A DNA stretch of 64,000 nucleotides, from the NCBI RefSeq assembly GCF_035784015.1, contig NZ_JALKOW010000003.1; one strand, written 5' to 3'. The notes under the pieces were generated by a model. That model was not told the DNA's origin. It made no database searches and saw nothing but the letters and a program-made list of their open reading frames with translations. Below are positions 1 to 8,401 of this stretch, one piece after another (positions within the stretch are counted from its first letter, which is position 1; the number at the start of each line of letters is the position of its first letter). This DNA comes from Comamonas sp009360615. GTDB lineage: Bacteria; Pseudomonadota; Gammaproteobacteria; Burkholderiales; Burkholderiaceae_C. Position numbers and translations under genes: made by a program.

Positions 1-54
1 AGACAGAGGCTCCCCAGGCCGCCAAGCCGGCCGGGCAGTAGGGAGGACGATGCA

Positions 55-570
55 ATGCAAGCCGATCGTCGCTCTCTTCTCAAAGGCCTGACCGCTGCCG
101 GCCTGGCGGTCTCCGGCATAGGCTGGGCACAGACTGCCACCTCCGCTGAAGACCGTACCGTCTGCACAGCCACCCGTTGCACCCAGGTGCTGGCCGTGAC
201 CTCCTCCATGCACGCCAGCGCTCTGGACACGGCCTTTGCGGCCGGTGTTCAGGGTGCGAGCCGCAACGCGGTGCACACCGGCCTTCAAGGTCTGGACAGC
301 GCCGCTTTCAACCAATTGGGCGAGCTGCTGGCTGACGGTCAGGAAACCCTGCTGGTGGGACTGCTCGATGATGCCTCGGCCACGCTGGTGCTGGATCTGG
401 TCCGCTCTTGCGGGGGCCGCGTGCTGGCCATGGAGCACCATCGCGTGGATGGCGCCGCCGCTGGCTGGGCCAGGGCACTGGGCCAATCGCTGGCCTCCGG
501 CCAAGCCATGAACATCTCTACAGCAGTCACCGGCAACGAAGCCCGCGTGTCCTTCAGCTGCGTCATCTAG
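55..570 (+). CDS. Small Tat-signal protein in the pchX position
   Basis: A 171-residue protein of no family I recognise. It opens with a twin-arginine signal (DRRSLLK at residues 4-10, a hydrophobic stretch, then an Ala-rich cleavage region near residues 25-31), so it should be exported folded by Tat. The mature part is about 140 residues with scattered cysteines (CTATRCTQ near the start, CGG in the middle, a C near the end). The start at 55 is set by GGAGG at 42-46; an out-of-frame ATG at 50 is ignored. It ends 18 bases before pchF. In Pseudomonas putida the p-cresol genes run pchA-C-X-F with an uncharacterised pchX directly before pchF, so synteny suggests a PchX equivalent. Function is unknown; a role in export or maturation of PchF is inference. 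Confidence 0.75.
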   Translation: MQADRRSLLKGLTAAGLAVSGIGWAQTATSAEDRTVCTATRCTQVLAVTSSMHASALDTAFAAGVQGASRNAVHTGLQGLDSAAFNQLGELLADGQETLLVGLLDDASATLVLDLVRSCGGRVLAMEHHRVDGAAAGWARALGQSLASGQAMNISTAVTGNEARVSFSCVI

Positions 571-588
571 AAACAAGGAAAGCAGAGC

Positions 589-2139
589 ATGACAAGCAAA
601 TACATGGCCCTGCCCAAAGGCATGAGCGAGAGCGGCTTTGATGCGGCCATCGCCCAATTCAGGAAAGCCCTGGGCGAAGACAATGTGATGATCAAGGACG
701 AGCTGGTTCGTCCCTACACCAAGGTGATGATGGCTGTGCCCACCGAAGAGCACACACCTTCGGCCGTGGTGACGGCCACCACCGTGGAGCAGGTGCAGCA
801 GGTCGTCAAGATCTGCAATGCGCACAAGGTGCCCGTGTGGACCATCTCCACCGGCCGCAACTTCGGCTACGGCTCGGCCGCACCGGGCCAGCGCGGCCAG
901 GTGGTGCTGGATCTGCGCAAGATGAACAAGATCATCCACGTGGATCCCGAACTGTGCACGGCACTGGTCGAGCCCGGCGTGACCTACCAGATGCTCTACG
1001 ACTACCTCGAAGAGAACAACATTCCCTTGATGCTGTCGTTCTCGGCCCCCTCGGCCATTGCCGGCCCTCTGGGCAACACCATGGACCGAGGCGTGGGCTA
1101 CACGCCCTATGGCGAACATTTCATGATGCAGTGCGGCATGGAAGTGGTGATGGCCAACGGCGACGTACTGCGAACCGGCATGGGCGGCGTCAGGGGCGAC
1201 AAGGCCTGGCAGGTGTTCAAATGGGGTTACGGCCCGACACTGGACGGCATGTTCACCCAGTCCAACTACGGCATCTGCACCAAGATGGGTTTCTGGCTGA
1301 TGCCCAAGCCCCCGGTCTTCAAGCCGCTGGAAATCCAGTTCGACGACGACAGCGACATCTCCGAGATCGTGGAATTCATCCGCCCCCTGCGCATCTCCCA
1401 GGTCATCCCCAACTCCGTGGTGATCGCCGGCGTGCTGTGGGAAGCCTCCACCTGCAACACCCGCCGCTCCGACTACACCACCGAGCCCGGCCATACGCCC
1501 GACGCCATCCTCAAGCAGATCCAGAAGGACAAGCATCTGGGTGCCTGGAATGTGTACGCGGCGCTGTACGGCACCAGGGAGCAGGTTGACGTCAACTTCA
1601 AGATCGTGCAGGACGCGCTCAGGAAGCTGGGCAAGGGCCGCCTGATCACCGAAGAAATGGCTGGCGACACCCAGCCCTTCAAGTACCGTGCCCAGCTGAT
1701 GTCAGGCGTACCCAACCTGCAGGAATTCGGCCTCTACAACTGGCGCGGGGGTGGCGGCTCGATGTGGTTTGCCCCTGTGTCGCAGGCGCGCGGCAGCGAG
1801 TGCGACAAGCAGAAGTCACTGGCCAAGAAAATCCTCAACAAGCATGGCCTGGACTATGTGGGCGAGTTCATTGTCGGATGGCGCGACATGCACCATGTCA
1901 TCGACGTGCTATACGACCGCAGCAACGAAGAGGAAACCAGGCGTGCCAACGCCTGCTTTGCCGAGTTGCTGGACGAGTTCGAAAAGGAAGGCTATGCCGT
2001 GTACCGTGTGAACACGGCCTTTCAGGAGCGCGTGGCGCAGAGCTACGGTCCGGTCAAGCGCGATATCGAACGCAAGATCAAGCGTGCCCTGGACCCCAAC
2101 GGCATTCTGGCTCCAGGCAAATGCGGGATTGATATCTGA
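589..2139 (+). CDS. pchF: 4-cresol dehydrogenase (hydroxylating), flavoprotein subunit
   Basis: A 516-residue enzyme of the vanillyl-alcohol-oxidase flavoprotein family. 4-cresol dehydrogenase oxidises p-cresol to 4-hydroxybenzyl alcohol and on to 4-hydroxybenzaldehyde, passing electrons to the cytochrome subunit PchC; the known enzyme is periplasmic. The N-terminal FAD-binding domain carries STGRNFGYGSAAP near residue 85 and DRGVGYTPYGEHF near residue 165. The tyrosine of FGLYNWRGGGG (Tyr383) matches the tyrosine that holds FAD covalently in PchF, and the catalytic Tyr-Arg pair appears in YAVYRVNT. Length and motif spacing match Pseudomonas PchF (about 521 residues). There is no signal peptide, although the complex is known to be periplasmic. 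pchC is not in the window and is expected upstream of position 1. An RBS (AAGGAAAG) precedes the ATG. Confidence 0.93.
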   Translation: MTSKYMALPKGMSESGFDAAIAQFRKALGEDNVMIKDELVRPYTKVMMAVPTEEHTPSAVVTATTVEQVQQVVKICNAHKVPVWTISTGRNFGYGSAAPGQRGQVVLDLRKMNKIIHVDPELCTALVEPGVTYQMLYDYLEENNIPLMLSFSAPSAIAGPLGNTMDRGVGYTPYGEHFMMQCGMEVVMANGDVLRTGMGGVRGDKAWQVFKWGYGPTLDGMFTQSNYGICTKMGFWLMPKPPVFKPLEIQFDDDSDISEIVEFIRPLRISQVIPNSVVIAGVLWEASTCNTRRSDYTTEPGHTPDAILKQIQKDKHLGAWNVYAALYGTREQVDVNFKIVQDALRKLGKGRLITEEMAGDTQPFKYRAQLMSGVPNLQEFGLYNWRGGGGSMWFAPVSQARGSECDKQKSLAKKILNKHGLDYVGEFIVGWRDMHHVIDVLYDRSNEEETRRANACFAELLDEFEKEGYAVYRVNTAFQERVAQSYGPVKRDIERKIKRALDPNGILAPGKCGIDI

Positions 2140-2141
2140 GG

Positions 2142-2251
2142 CTTCCCCTGAGGCGCTTCCGCGCCTTCCCCCCTCTCTCTACGCGCTTCGCGCAATGGGA
2201 GGGGGACGACAGCTTCGCTGCGGGGCGGCCCTTGCTTGCGGTCTTCTCCTT
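2142..2251. repeat. GC-rich dispersed 3' element, copy 1
   Basis: This element begins three bases after the pchF stop codon. It has a short palindromic CTGAGGCGCTTCCGCGCC-type block, a run of C, then GGAGGGGGACGACAGCTTCG and GGGGCGGCCCTTGCTTGC. Recognisably related copies lie at 4838-4960, 10731-10832 and, more diverged, 12541-12625, each directly after a stop codon. It is non-coding and looks like a lineage-specific intergenic repeat. Confidence 0.75.
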
Positions 2252-2296
2252 GAAAGCATGCCTGCTCAAGTGCCGCACCCGTAGCCACTGATTTTT

Positions 2297-2330
2297 AAAG
2301 CCACCTGATTTGAAAACGCCAGGTGGCTTT
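2297..2330. terminator. Bidirectional terminator between pchF and the AraC gene
   Basis: AAAGCCACCTG and CAGGTGGCTTT form a perfect 11-bp stem around a 12-base loop. A on one side and T on the other let it work in both directions between convergent pchF and the AraC-type gene. All 34 bases recur exactly at 10888-10921. Confidence 0.9.
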
Positions 2331-2403
2331 CCTCTTCCTTGATTGCTATTACATCAATAGCTGTCAGCGATTTCTGATATTGGGCTCAAGGTCATTTTGA
2401 CGT

Positions 2404-3384
2404 TTAATTCAGCAGACTGGATGCTTGCACACCAGCCCTGAACTGCGCCGGCGTCTGCCCCGTGTGCTGCTTGAACAGGCGGCTCAGATGCGCGCCGCTG
2501 GCAAAGCCGCTGGCCAGCGCCAGCTCCGTCAAGGTGCAGTGGCGATTGGCAGGACTGAGCAGTTCGCGCTGGAACAGGGCCACGCGCTCGGCCCAGATAT
2601 GCTGGCTGATGGACAGGCTCTCATCGGCAAAGGCGTTGTAGAGATGGCGCTTGCTGCAGTTGAGCGCGGCGGCCACGGCATCGACGCTCAGGGCCGGATC
2701 GCGCAGATGCTGGCGCACATAGGCCTTGATGCGGCCCAGCAGCAGCTCGCTGGCGCTCAGCGAGGCGGCACGACCGCAGGCATCGAGCAGGGACAGCTGG
2801 ATCAGCTGCAGCAGCGAATCCGTCACATGCTGGGCCAGTCCCTGGCCCATGGCCCGGCATTCGGCGAACGTGCCGCGCATCATGTCCAGCGCAATGCGGG
2901 ACACGCCTTCGCTGCCTCCCACATAGCGCCCCATGAGGCCGTCGATGGCGCGGCCATGGTCTTCGAAGCGGCTTTTGGGCAGGGTGATGATCAGGTGCTC
3001 GCACCACTCCGGGTTGAGCACCTCGTACTCCTGGGTGGTGTCATAGATCAGCCACTGGCCGCTGCGCGCCACGGCCTCGCGTCCGTTCTGGCAGACGCGG
3101 GCTTCGCCGTGCCAGGGGGCCACGATCTTGAGGAAGTCGGTGCTGTGACGAGCCATGCTGGCCGAAGTGCGCCGCACGCGATGACGACCGGCCTCGATCC
3201 TGGTCATGCCCACCGCCCCCAGCTCGAAGGTGCCCAGCCGCGCCGAGAAATGGTGGTCGCCATAAACATCGCTCTCGAGTCCGTAAAGCGTGGACATCCA
3301 GTGCTGCCAGGCACCCACGGCTTGAGCACCTTGCATCTCGGTCATCTTCTCGATCACTTGGTTGGCAGGAATGTCTGGCCGCAT
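2404..3384 (-). CDS. AraC-family transcriptional regulator, likely of the p-cresol genes
   Basis: A 326-residue one-component regulator. Residues about 25-200 form the effector or oligomerisation domain of the AraC-binding-like type seen in regulators of aromatic catabolism, and the last 100 residues hold the two helix-turn-helix motifs (DAVAAALNCSKRHLYNAF, then ELALASGFASGAHLSRLFK). Start chosen at 3384 because AGGAG lies five bases upstream; further in-frame starts at 3417 and 3450 lack such a site. It is convergent with pchF and divergent from the ABC binding-protein gene at 3601, so the 216-base gap probably holds both promoters and its operator. Control of the pch and transport genes is inferred from position. 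Confidence 0.88.
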   Translation of the reverse strand: MRPDIPANQVIEKMTEMQGAQAVGAWQHWMSTLYGLESDVYGDHHFSARLGTFELGAVGMTRIEAGRHRVRRTSASMARHSTDFLKIVAPWHGEARVCQNGREAVARSGQWLIYDTTQEYEVLNPEWCEHLIITLPKSRFEDHGRAIDGLMGRYVGGSEGVSRIALDMMRGTFAECRAMGQGLAQHVTDSLLQLIQLSLLDACGRAASLSASELLLGRIKAYVRQHLRDPALSVDAVAAALNCSKRHLYNAFADESLSISQHIWAERVALFQRELLSPANRHCTLTELALASGFASGAHLSRLFKQHTGQTPAQFRAGVQASSLLN

Positions 3385-3600
3385 CTGGGCTCCTGAAGAA
3401 GTAACAGGATGCTTCATTATCCATAGCGACCCGGACCCGGGTCCGGGCAAAACCGGCGCCTCGCAGGGAAATCAGTGTTTACCCACAGACACTTGCATGC
3501 TCAGACAAGACGCAATGCACGCCCAGACAAACCCCTGTCTACGCGATTTCCTACGATGGCCGAAGAACCCGGACACCCGTCCATCAAAAAGGAGACAAGC

Positions 3601-4824
3601 ATGACATTCGCCGACAAGCGTTGTGTTCTCAAGAGCCTGGTCGCGGCCACTGCCCTGGCGGGTCTGTGGGGCGCGGCCCTGGCCCAGGAAGCGCCCAAGC
3701 CCATCCGCATCGGCTGGGCAATTGCCAAGACGGGCGTCAACGCGGGCGGTACCTCCGTGACCACGGCACCCAACTACAAGCTTTGGGTCAAGGAGATCAA
3801 CGACGCCGGCGGCATCCTGCTCAAGGCCTATGGCAAGCGCGTGCCCATCGAGGTCATCGAATACGACGACCGCTCCAGCACCGAGGAGGCCGTGCGCGCC
3901 ACCGAGCGCCTGATCACCCAGGACAAGGTCGACTTCGTGCTGCCGCCCTGGGGCACGGGCTCCAACCTAGCCGTAGGGCCGACCTACGAGAAGCACAAAT
4001 ACCCGCTGCTGGCCGCCACCTCGGTGACCGACAAGGCCCCCGATCTGGCCAAGCGCTGGAAACACGCCTTCTTCTTCCTGGGCACGGGCGGCGAATATGC
4101 CGAGGGTCTGGTCGCGCTGCTGCAGCAGGCCAAGAAGGACGGCAAGATCAACAACAGGATCGCCATGATCAACATCGCCGACGGCTTTGGCGTCGAGCTG
4201 GCCAATGCCACGCGCAAGGCCGCCAAGCAGCATGGCTTCGAGCTGGTCTACGACAAGAGCTATCCGATCGGCACGCAGGACATGACGCCCATCATCAACG
4301 AGGCCAAGGGCAAGGGTGCCGACACCTTCGTGGCCTACTCCTACCCGCCCGACACCATGCTGATCAACGAGCAGGCCAGAACGCTGGGCCTGGCTCCCAA
4401 GGTGCTGTTCACCGGCGTGGGCACGCAATTTCCCATGTTCAAGGGCAAGTTCGGCGCCGCCGCTGAAGGCGTGATGGCACCTGGCGGCATCGATGCCGGC
4501 AACCCGCAGATGCAGGCGTATCTGAAGCGCTTCAAGGAGGTGACCGGCCAGGAATCGGACCGCTTTGCAAGCCCCATCGTCTACACCTCGCTGCAGATGC
4601 TGCAGCAGGCCATCGAGCGCGTGGGCAAGATCGATCGCGCCGCCGTAACCCAGGAGCTCAAGAGCGGCAGCTTCGAGACCGTACTCGGCCCCGTCAAGCT
4701 TGAAGGCCAGATGCTGACCAAGCTCTGGCATGTGGGCCAGTGGCAGAACGGCGAGTTCAATGCGATTGCGCCGACCAACCGGGCGGGTGTCAAACCTGCG
4801 GTGATTCCTAGAAGCACCCCCTGA
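3601..4824 (+). CDS. ABC transporter periplasmic substrate-binding protein (LivK/HAAT type)
   Basis: A 407-residue periplasmic binding protein of the Peripla_BP_6 group. It starts with a cleavable signal peptide (VAATALAGLWGAALA, cleavage near residue 28), followed by the typical opening PIRIGWAIAKTGVNAGG and two Rossmann lobes. Start chosen at 3601 because AAGGAGA sits just upstream; a longer frame to 3475 has no such site and would bury the signal peptide. It heads the transport genes, though 262 bases containing a repeat separate it from the permease genes. Relatives bind branched-chain amino acids, amides or aromatic acids; here an aromatic intermediate of p-cresol breakdown is the likely ligand, by context only. 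Confidence 0.9.
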   Translation: MTFADKRCVLKSLVAATALAGLWGAALAQEAPKPIRIGWAIAKTGVNAGGTSVTTAPNYKLWVKEINDAGGILLKAYGKRVPIEVIEYDDRSSTEEAVRATERLITQDKVDFVLPPWGTGSNLAVGPTYEKHKYPLLAATSVTDKAPDLAKRWKHAFFFLGTGGEYAEGLVALLQQAKKDGKINNRIAMINIADGFGVELANATRKAAKQHGFELVYDKSYPIGTQDMTPIINEAKGKGADTFVAYSYPPDTMLINEQARTLGLAPKVLFTGVGTQFPMFKGKFGAAAEGVMAPGGIDAGNPQMQAYLKRFKEVTGQESDRFASPIVYTSLQMLQQAIERVGKIDRAAVTQELKSGSFETVLGPVKLEGQMLTKLWHVGQWQNGEFNAIAPTNRAGVKPAVIPRSTP

Positions 4825-4837
4825 AACACTTGAAGTG

Positions 4838-4960
4838 CTCCCCCTGAGCGGCTGCGCCGCTTCCCCTAGCCGGGCGCCCCTCTCTCGCTTTGCTGCGCAA
4901 TGCGGGAGGGGGACGGCAGCCTCGCTGCGGGGCGGCCCTTGCTCGCTGCCTCTTTGCAGG
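4838..4960. repeat. GC-rich dispersed 3' element, copy 2
   Basis: It lies 14 bases after the binding-protein stop codon. It has the same order of blocks as copy 1: CCCCCTGAGCGGCTGCGCCG, a pyrimidine-rich spacer, GGGAGGGGGACGGCAGC and GGGGCGGCCCTTGCTCGC. No coding potential or clear T-run terminator was seen. The following 126 bases to 5086 are AT-richer and lead into the permease gene. Confidence 0.72.
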
Positions 4961-5086
4961 GGAATGCCTATTCAAACACGGTGCTCAGCTCTTAGGACTA
5001 TCAAAACAAGAGCTTCTTGCGCATGTCTAGATTTAACTTTGCATTGATTTCATAACAAGAACAATGAATCACCAGCGGTATACGCC

Positions 5087-5962
5087 ATGAATCTGATAGA
5101 CATCCTTCTCGCTGGCGCCATGCTGGGCGGGCTCTACGGCCTGGTGGCCATGGGGCTGACGCTGCAGTACGGCGTGGCGCGCATCATGAATCTCTCGTAT
5201 GGGGAGTTTCTGATTGCGCCGGCCTTTCTGGCCTTTTTTGCGGTGAGCAGCTGGGGTATTTCACCGCTGCTTCTGGTGCTGCTGGTGGTGCCGCTGGGCT
5301 TTGCCATCCAGTGGCTGATCTATCAGCTGCTGCTGACCCCACTGGTGCGCCGCGCCAAGGGCGGGCCGGCGCTGGAGGTGGATTCAATTCTGGCCACCTT
5401 CGGCATGCTGTTCGTCGTGCAGGGCGTCATGCTGGTGATGTTCGGCGGCGACTATCACAGCTACAGCTATCTGGCCGAACCCGTGGAGATCCTGGGCAGC
5501 AAGGTCGCTGCCAACCGTCTGCTGGTACTGGGCTTTGCCATCGTGCTGGGCGGCGGCCTGTACCTGCTGCTGACGCGCACCCGCGCCGGCGCCGTGGTGC
5601 GCGCCGTGTCCGTGGCACCGCAGTTCGCACATCTGGTCGGCATCAATGTGCGCAGCACGGCGGCACTGGCCTACGGTCTGGGCGGTGCACTGGTGGCGGT
5701 CTGCGGCGTGCTGGTCAGCATGTTTCTGCCCTTCTCGGCCGGCATGGGCACCCTGTTTGCCATGAAGGCGCTGATCGTCGTCATCATGGGCGGCGTGGGC
5801 AATCTCATGGGCTGCCTGGTCGCCGGCATGCTGCTGGGCTTTGCCGAAACGCTGGTGGCCTCCTTTGTCGACCCCGGCCTGACGCTGGCCGTCAATTACG
5901 CAGTGTTCCTGCTGGTGCTGCTGTTCAAGCCCACGGGTTTGTTCGGGAGGGCCGCACGATGA
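5087..5962 (+). CDS. Branched-chain-type ABC transporter permease 1 (LivH-like)
   Basis: A 291-residue inner-membrane permease with about eight hydrophobic segments. It carries the typical LivH opening (LAGAMLGGLYGLVAMGLTLQYG) and the conserved stretch ALIVVIMGGVGNLMGCLVAGMLLG near the C-terminus. It forms the channel with the LivM-like protein, powered by the two ATPases downstream. Its stop codon overlaps the next start (ATGA at 5959-5962), showing translational coupling. Upstream it is separated from the binding-protein gene by the repeat element, so it may have its own promoter or depend on read-through. Confidence 0.92.
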   Translation: MNLIDILLAGAMLGGLYGLVAMGLTLQYGVARIMNLSYGEFLIAPAFLAFFAVSSWGISPLLLVLLVVPLGFAIQWLIYQLLLTPLVRRAKGGPALEVDSILATFGMLFVVQGVMLVMFGGDYHSYSYLAEPVEILGSKVAANRLLVLGFAIVLGGGLYLLLTRTRAGAVVRAVSVAPQFAHLVGINVRSTAALAYGLGGALVAVCGVLVSMFLPFSAGMGTLFAMKALIVVIMGGVGNLMGCLVAGMLLGFAETLVASFVDPGLTLAVNYAVFLLVLLFKPTGLFGRAAR

Positions 5963-6906
5963 ATCAGCATCGCAAGGAAATCCTGATCTGGGCCGTCAGC
6001 GCCGCCGCCCTGCTGGGCCTGGCACTGCTGCCGCGCTGGCTGACGGACGAGTACTACCTCTCGCTCATGATCAGCATCCTGATGTACTGTGTGCTGGCCA
6101 CGGCCTGGGCGCTGTTCTCGGGACCGACGCGCTATATCTCGCTGGCCACCGTCGCCTTCTTCGGCATGGGCGCCTATGTCACCGCCGTGTTCGGCGAGTC
6201 CCTGCCCTGGGCCGCCGTGCTGGGCATTGCGGCCGGCGTGGGCCTGGTCATGGCCTTGATCGTGGGGCTGTCCACTCTGCGGCTGTCGGGCGTGTACTTC
6301 GTGATCTTCAGCTTCGGCCTGGCCGAGCTGGTCAAGCAGCTCGTCACCTGGTGGGAAGTCAACATCACCAAGGACCTGGGCCGCTATGTATTCGTAGAGA
6401 TCACCCAGCTCGATATCTACTGGCAGCTGCTGGCCATGCTGGCCCTGGTGCTGGCGCTGCGCGCCCTCATCAACCGCTCGCGCCTGGGTTTGGCCCTGCG
6501 CGTGATCGGCGAGGACGAGACCGTGGCTACCCATGTGGGCATCAACACCACCACGGCCAAGCTGCTGCTGTTCGCCGTCAGCGCCGTGTTCATCACCGTC
6601 ACGGGCGCCATCATGGCTCCGCGCTGGACCTATATCGACCCCAGCATTGCCTTTGCTCCCGCCGTCTCGTTCCAGACGCTGATCATGGCCTTGCTCGGCG
6701 GCGCCGGCGCGCTGTTCGGCCCGATTCTGGGGGCCGTCCCGCTGGTCCTGCTGTTCGAGTACCTGGGTGCCAACTTCCCCAACCATTTCTCGATTCTGCT
6801 GGGCCTGGTGTTCATCGTGATCGTCTACTTCATTCCCCAGGGCCTGTCTGGCGTGCTGGCCAGGCTGCTGGGCAGAAATGCGGCCAGCAAGGGAGACCAG
6901 CCATGA
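5959..6906 (+). CDS. Branched-chain-type ABC transporter permease 2 (LivM-like)
   Basis: A 315-residue permease, partner of the LivH-like protein. It has around ten hydrophobic segments and the LivM hallmarks GLSTLRLSGVYFVIFSFGLAEL and RSRLGLALRVIGEDE, the latter being the cytoplasmic loop that contacts the ATPases. Start set at 5959, where ATGA overlaps the preceding stop; a longer upstream frame is only the shadow of livH. It ends in another ATGA overlap with the ATPase gene at 6903. It is a stand-alone permease without a fused ATPase domain. Confidence 0.92.
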   Translation: MNQHRKEILIWAVSAAALLGLALLPRWLTDEYYLSLMISILMYCVLATAWALFSGPTRYISLATVAFFGMGAYVTAVFGESLPWAAVLGIAAGVGLVMALIVGLSTLRLSGVYFVIFSFGLAELVKQLVTWWEVNITKDLGRYVFVEITQLDIYWQLLAMLALVLALRALINRSRLGLALRVIGEDETVATHVGINTTTAKLLLFAVSAVFITVTGAIMAPRWTYIDPSIAFAPAVSFQTLIMALLGGAGALFGPILGAVPLVLLFEYLGANFPNHFSILLGLVFIVIVYFIPQGLSGVLARLLGRNAASKGDQP

Positions 6907-7673
6907 AGACCGCCACCCTGCTTTCCGTGCGCGGCGCCACCAGGCGCTTTGGCGGCCTGGTGGCCGTCAACGAACTGAGTTTTGACGTCTACCCGGGCGA
7001 GGTCGTGGGCCTGCTCGGCCCCAATGGATCGGGCAAGACCACGGCCATGAATCTGATCTCGGGCGCCCTGCCCGTCAACGGCGGCGAGATCGTATTCAAC
7101 GGCAAGCCCATCCACCCGCTCAAAAGCCACCAGATCGCCCGCCTGGGCGTGGCGCGCACCTTCCAGCTGGTCAAGGTGCTGGGCTCCATGAGCTGCACCG
7201 ACAACGTCATTGCCGGCATGGCCTTCAAGCCCCGACCACTGTTTGGCAAGCCGGCCGCTGCGCGCGCCCTGCAACTGCTCAATCAGGTGGGTCTGCCCGA
7301 ATTTGCGAGTACTCCTGCAGGCGACCTCACCTATATCAACCAGAAGCGTCTGGAGCTGGCCCGCGCGCTGGCGCTGGAGCCGCAGATCCTGCTGCTCGAC
7401 GAATGGCTGGCCGGACTCAACCCCACGGAGCTGCAGCAGGGCATTGCACTGATCCGGCAGCTGCAGGCCACGGGGCTGACGATTCTCATGGTCGAACATG
7501 TGATGGACGCCGTACACGCGCTGTGCAGCCGCTGCGTGGTGATGAACGCGGGCACAAAAATAGCCGACGGCCCCACGGCCCAGGTGCTCAAAGAGCCCGA
7601 GGTGGTGCGTGCCTATCTGGGGGAAGAAGTGAGTGCAGATGAAGATCGGTCAGCGGAGGCCCGCCATGCTTGA
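6903..7673 (+). CDS. ABC transporter ATPase 1 (LivG-like)
   Basis: A 256-residue cytoplasmic ATPase. Walker A is GPNGSGKTT near residue 41, Walker B is ILLLDEWLAGLNP near residue 165, and the switch histidine is in MVEHVMD. The signature position reads YINQKRLELARAL, where relatives commonly have YGxQRRLEIARAL, so it is an atypical but not clearly inactive variant. It starts within the ATGA overlap with livM and overlaps the second ATPase gene by eight bases, so the four genes from 5087 to 8379 form one coupled transcript. It energises the importer at the inner membrane. Confidence 0.92.
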   Translation: MKTATLLSVRGATRRFGGLVAVNELSFDVYPGEVVGLLGPNGSGKTTAMNLISGALPVNGGEIVFNGKPIHPLKSHQIARLGVARTFQLVKVLGSMSCTDNVIAGMAFKPRPLFGKPAAARALQLLNQVGLPEFASTPAGDLTYINQKRLELARALALEPQILLLDEWLAGLNPTELQQGIALIRQLQATGLTILMVEHVMDAVHALCSRCVVMNAGTKIADGPTAQVLKEPEVVRAYLGEEVSADEDRSAEARHA

Positions 7674-8379
7674 AGTGCGCAATATCTCGGTGAGCTACGG
7701 CAAGCATGAGGCGCTGCACCAGGTCAGCCTCCAGGTCAGGCCCGGCGAGCTGGTCGTCATGCTGGGCGCCAACGGAGCGGGCAAGTCCAGCCTGCTCAAG
7801 GCGCTGGGCGGCATGGTCACGCCGCAGACCGGGGCCAGCGCGCAACTGGCCGGTCAGGAGCTGATGCAGCTGCCGCCGCATGCCATCGTGCAATCGGGCC
7901 TGGCCCTGGTGCCCGAAGGGCGTGGCGTGTTCGGCGATCTCAGCGTCAAGGAAAACCTACTGCTGGGAGCCCAGCCCCGGCGCGCACGCGCCAATGAAGC
8001 CAGGAATCTCGAGCAGGTCTTCGCCCTCTTTCCCAAGCTCCGTGATCGTCTGGCCCAGGCCGTGCGCACCATGAGCGGCGGCGAGCAGCAGATGGTGGCC
8101 GTGGGCCGCGCGTTGATGAGCCAGCCCGATATCCTGTTGCTGGACGAGCCTTCGCTGGGCCTGTCGCCGCTGATGTGCAAAGAGCTGTTCGCAGCCTTGG
8201 CGCGCATCAAGACACTGGGCATGGGCGTGCTGCTGGTGGAACAGAACGCGCGCCAGAGCCTGGCTATTGCCGACCGTGGTTACTTGCTGGAAACCGGGCG
8301 CATCGTGGGCGAAGGCTCGGCCGCAGAACTCAGCAGCAGCCCCGCCGTGCGCCGCGCTTATTTAGGCGGTGAACACTGA
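7666..8379 (+). CDS. ABC transporter ATPase 2 (LivF-like)
   Basis: A 237-residue ATPase of normal LivF length. It shows Walker A (GANGAGKSS), signature MSGGEQQMVAVGRALM, Walker B (ILLLDEPSLGLSP) and switch histidine region (LLVEQNARQ). Start chosen at 7666 because AGCGGAGG lies six bases upstream and the resulting length and opening (MLEVRNISVSYGKHEAL) fit the family; an earlier ATG at 7633 does not. It forms a heterodimer with the LivG-like ATPase. The aldehyde dehydrogenase gene follows after 22 bases, so it is probably cotranscribed. Confidence 0.93.
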   Translation: MLEVRNISVSYGKHEALHQVSLQVRPGELVVMLGANGAGKSSLLKALGGMVTPQTGASAQLAGQELMQLPPHAIVQSGLALVPEGRGVFGDLSVKENLLLGAQPRRARANEARNLEQVFALFPKLRDRLAQAVRTMSGGEQQMVAVGRALMSQPDILLLDEPSLGLSPLMCKELFAALARIKTLGMGVLLVEQNARQSLAIADRGYLLETGRIVGEGSAAELSSSPAVRRAYLGGEH

Positions 8380-8401
8380 ACACTGAAAAGGAGACCCAAA
8401 A

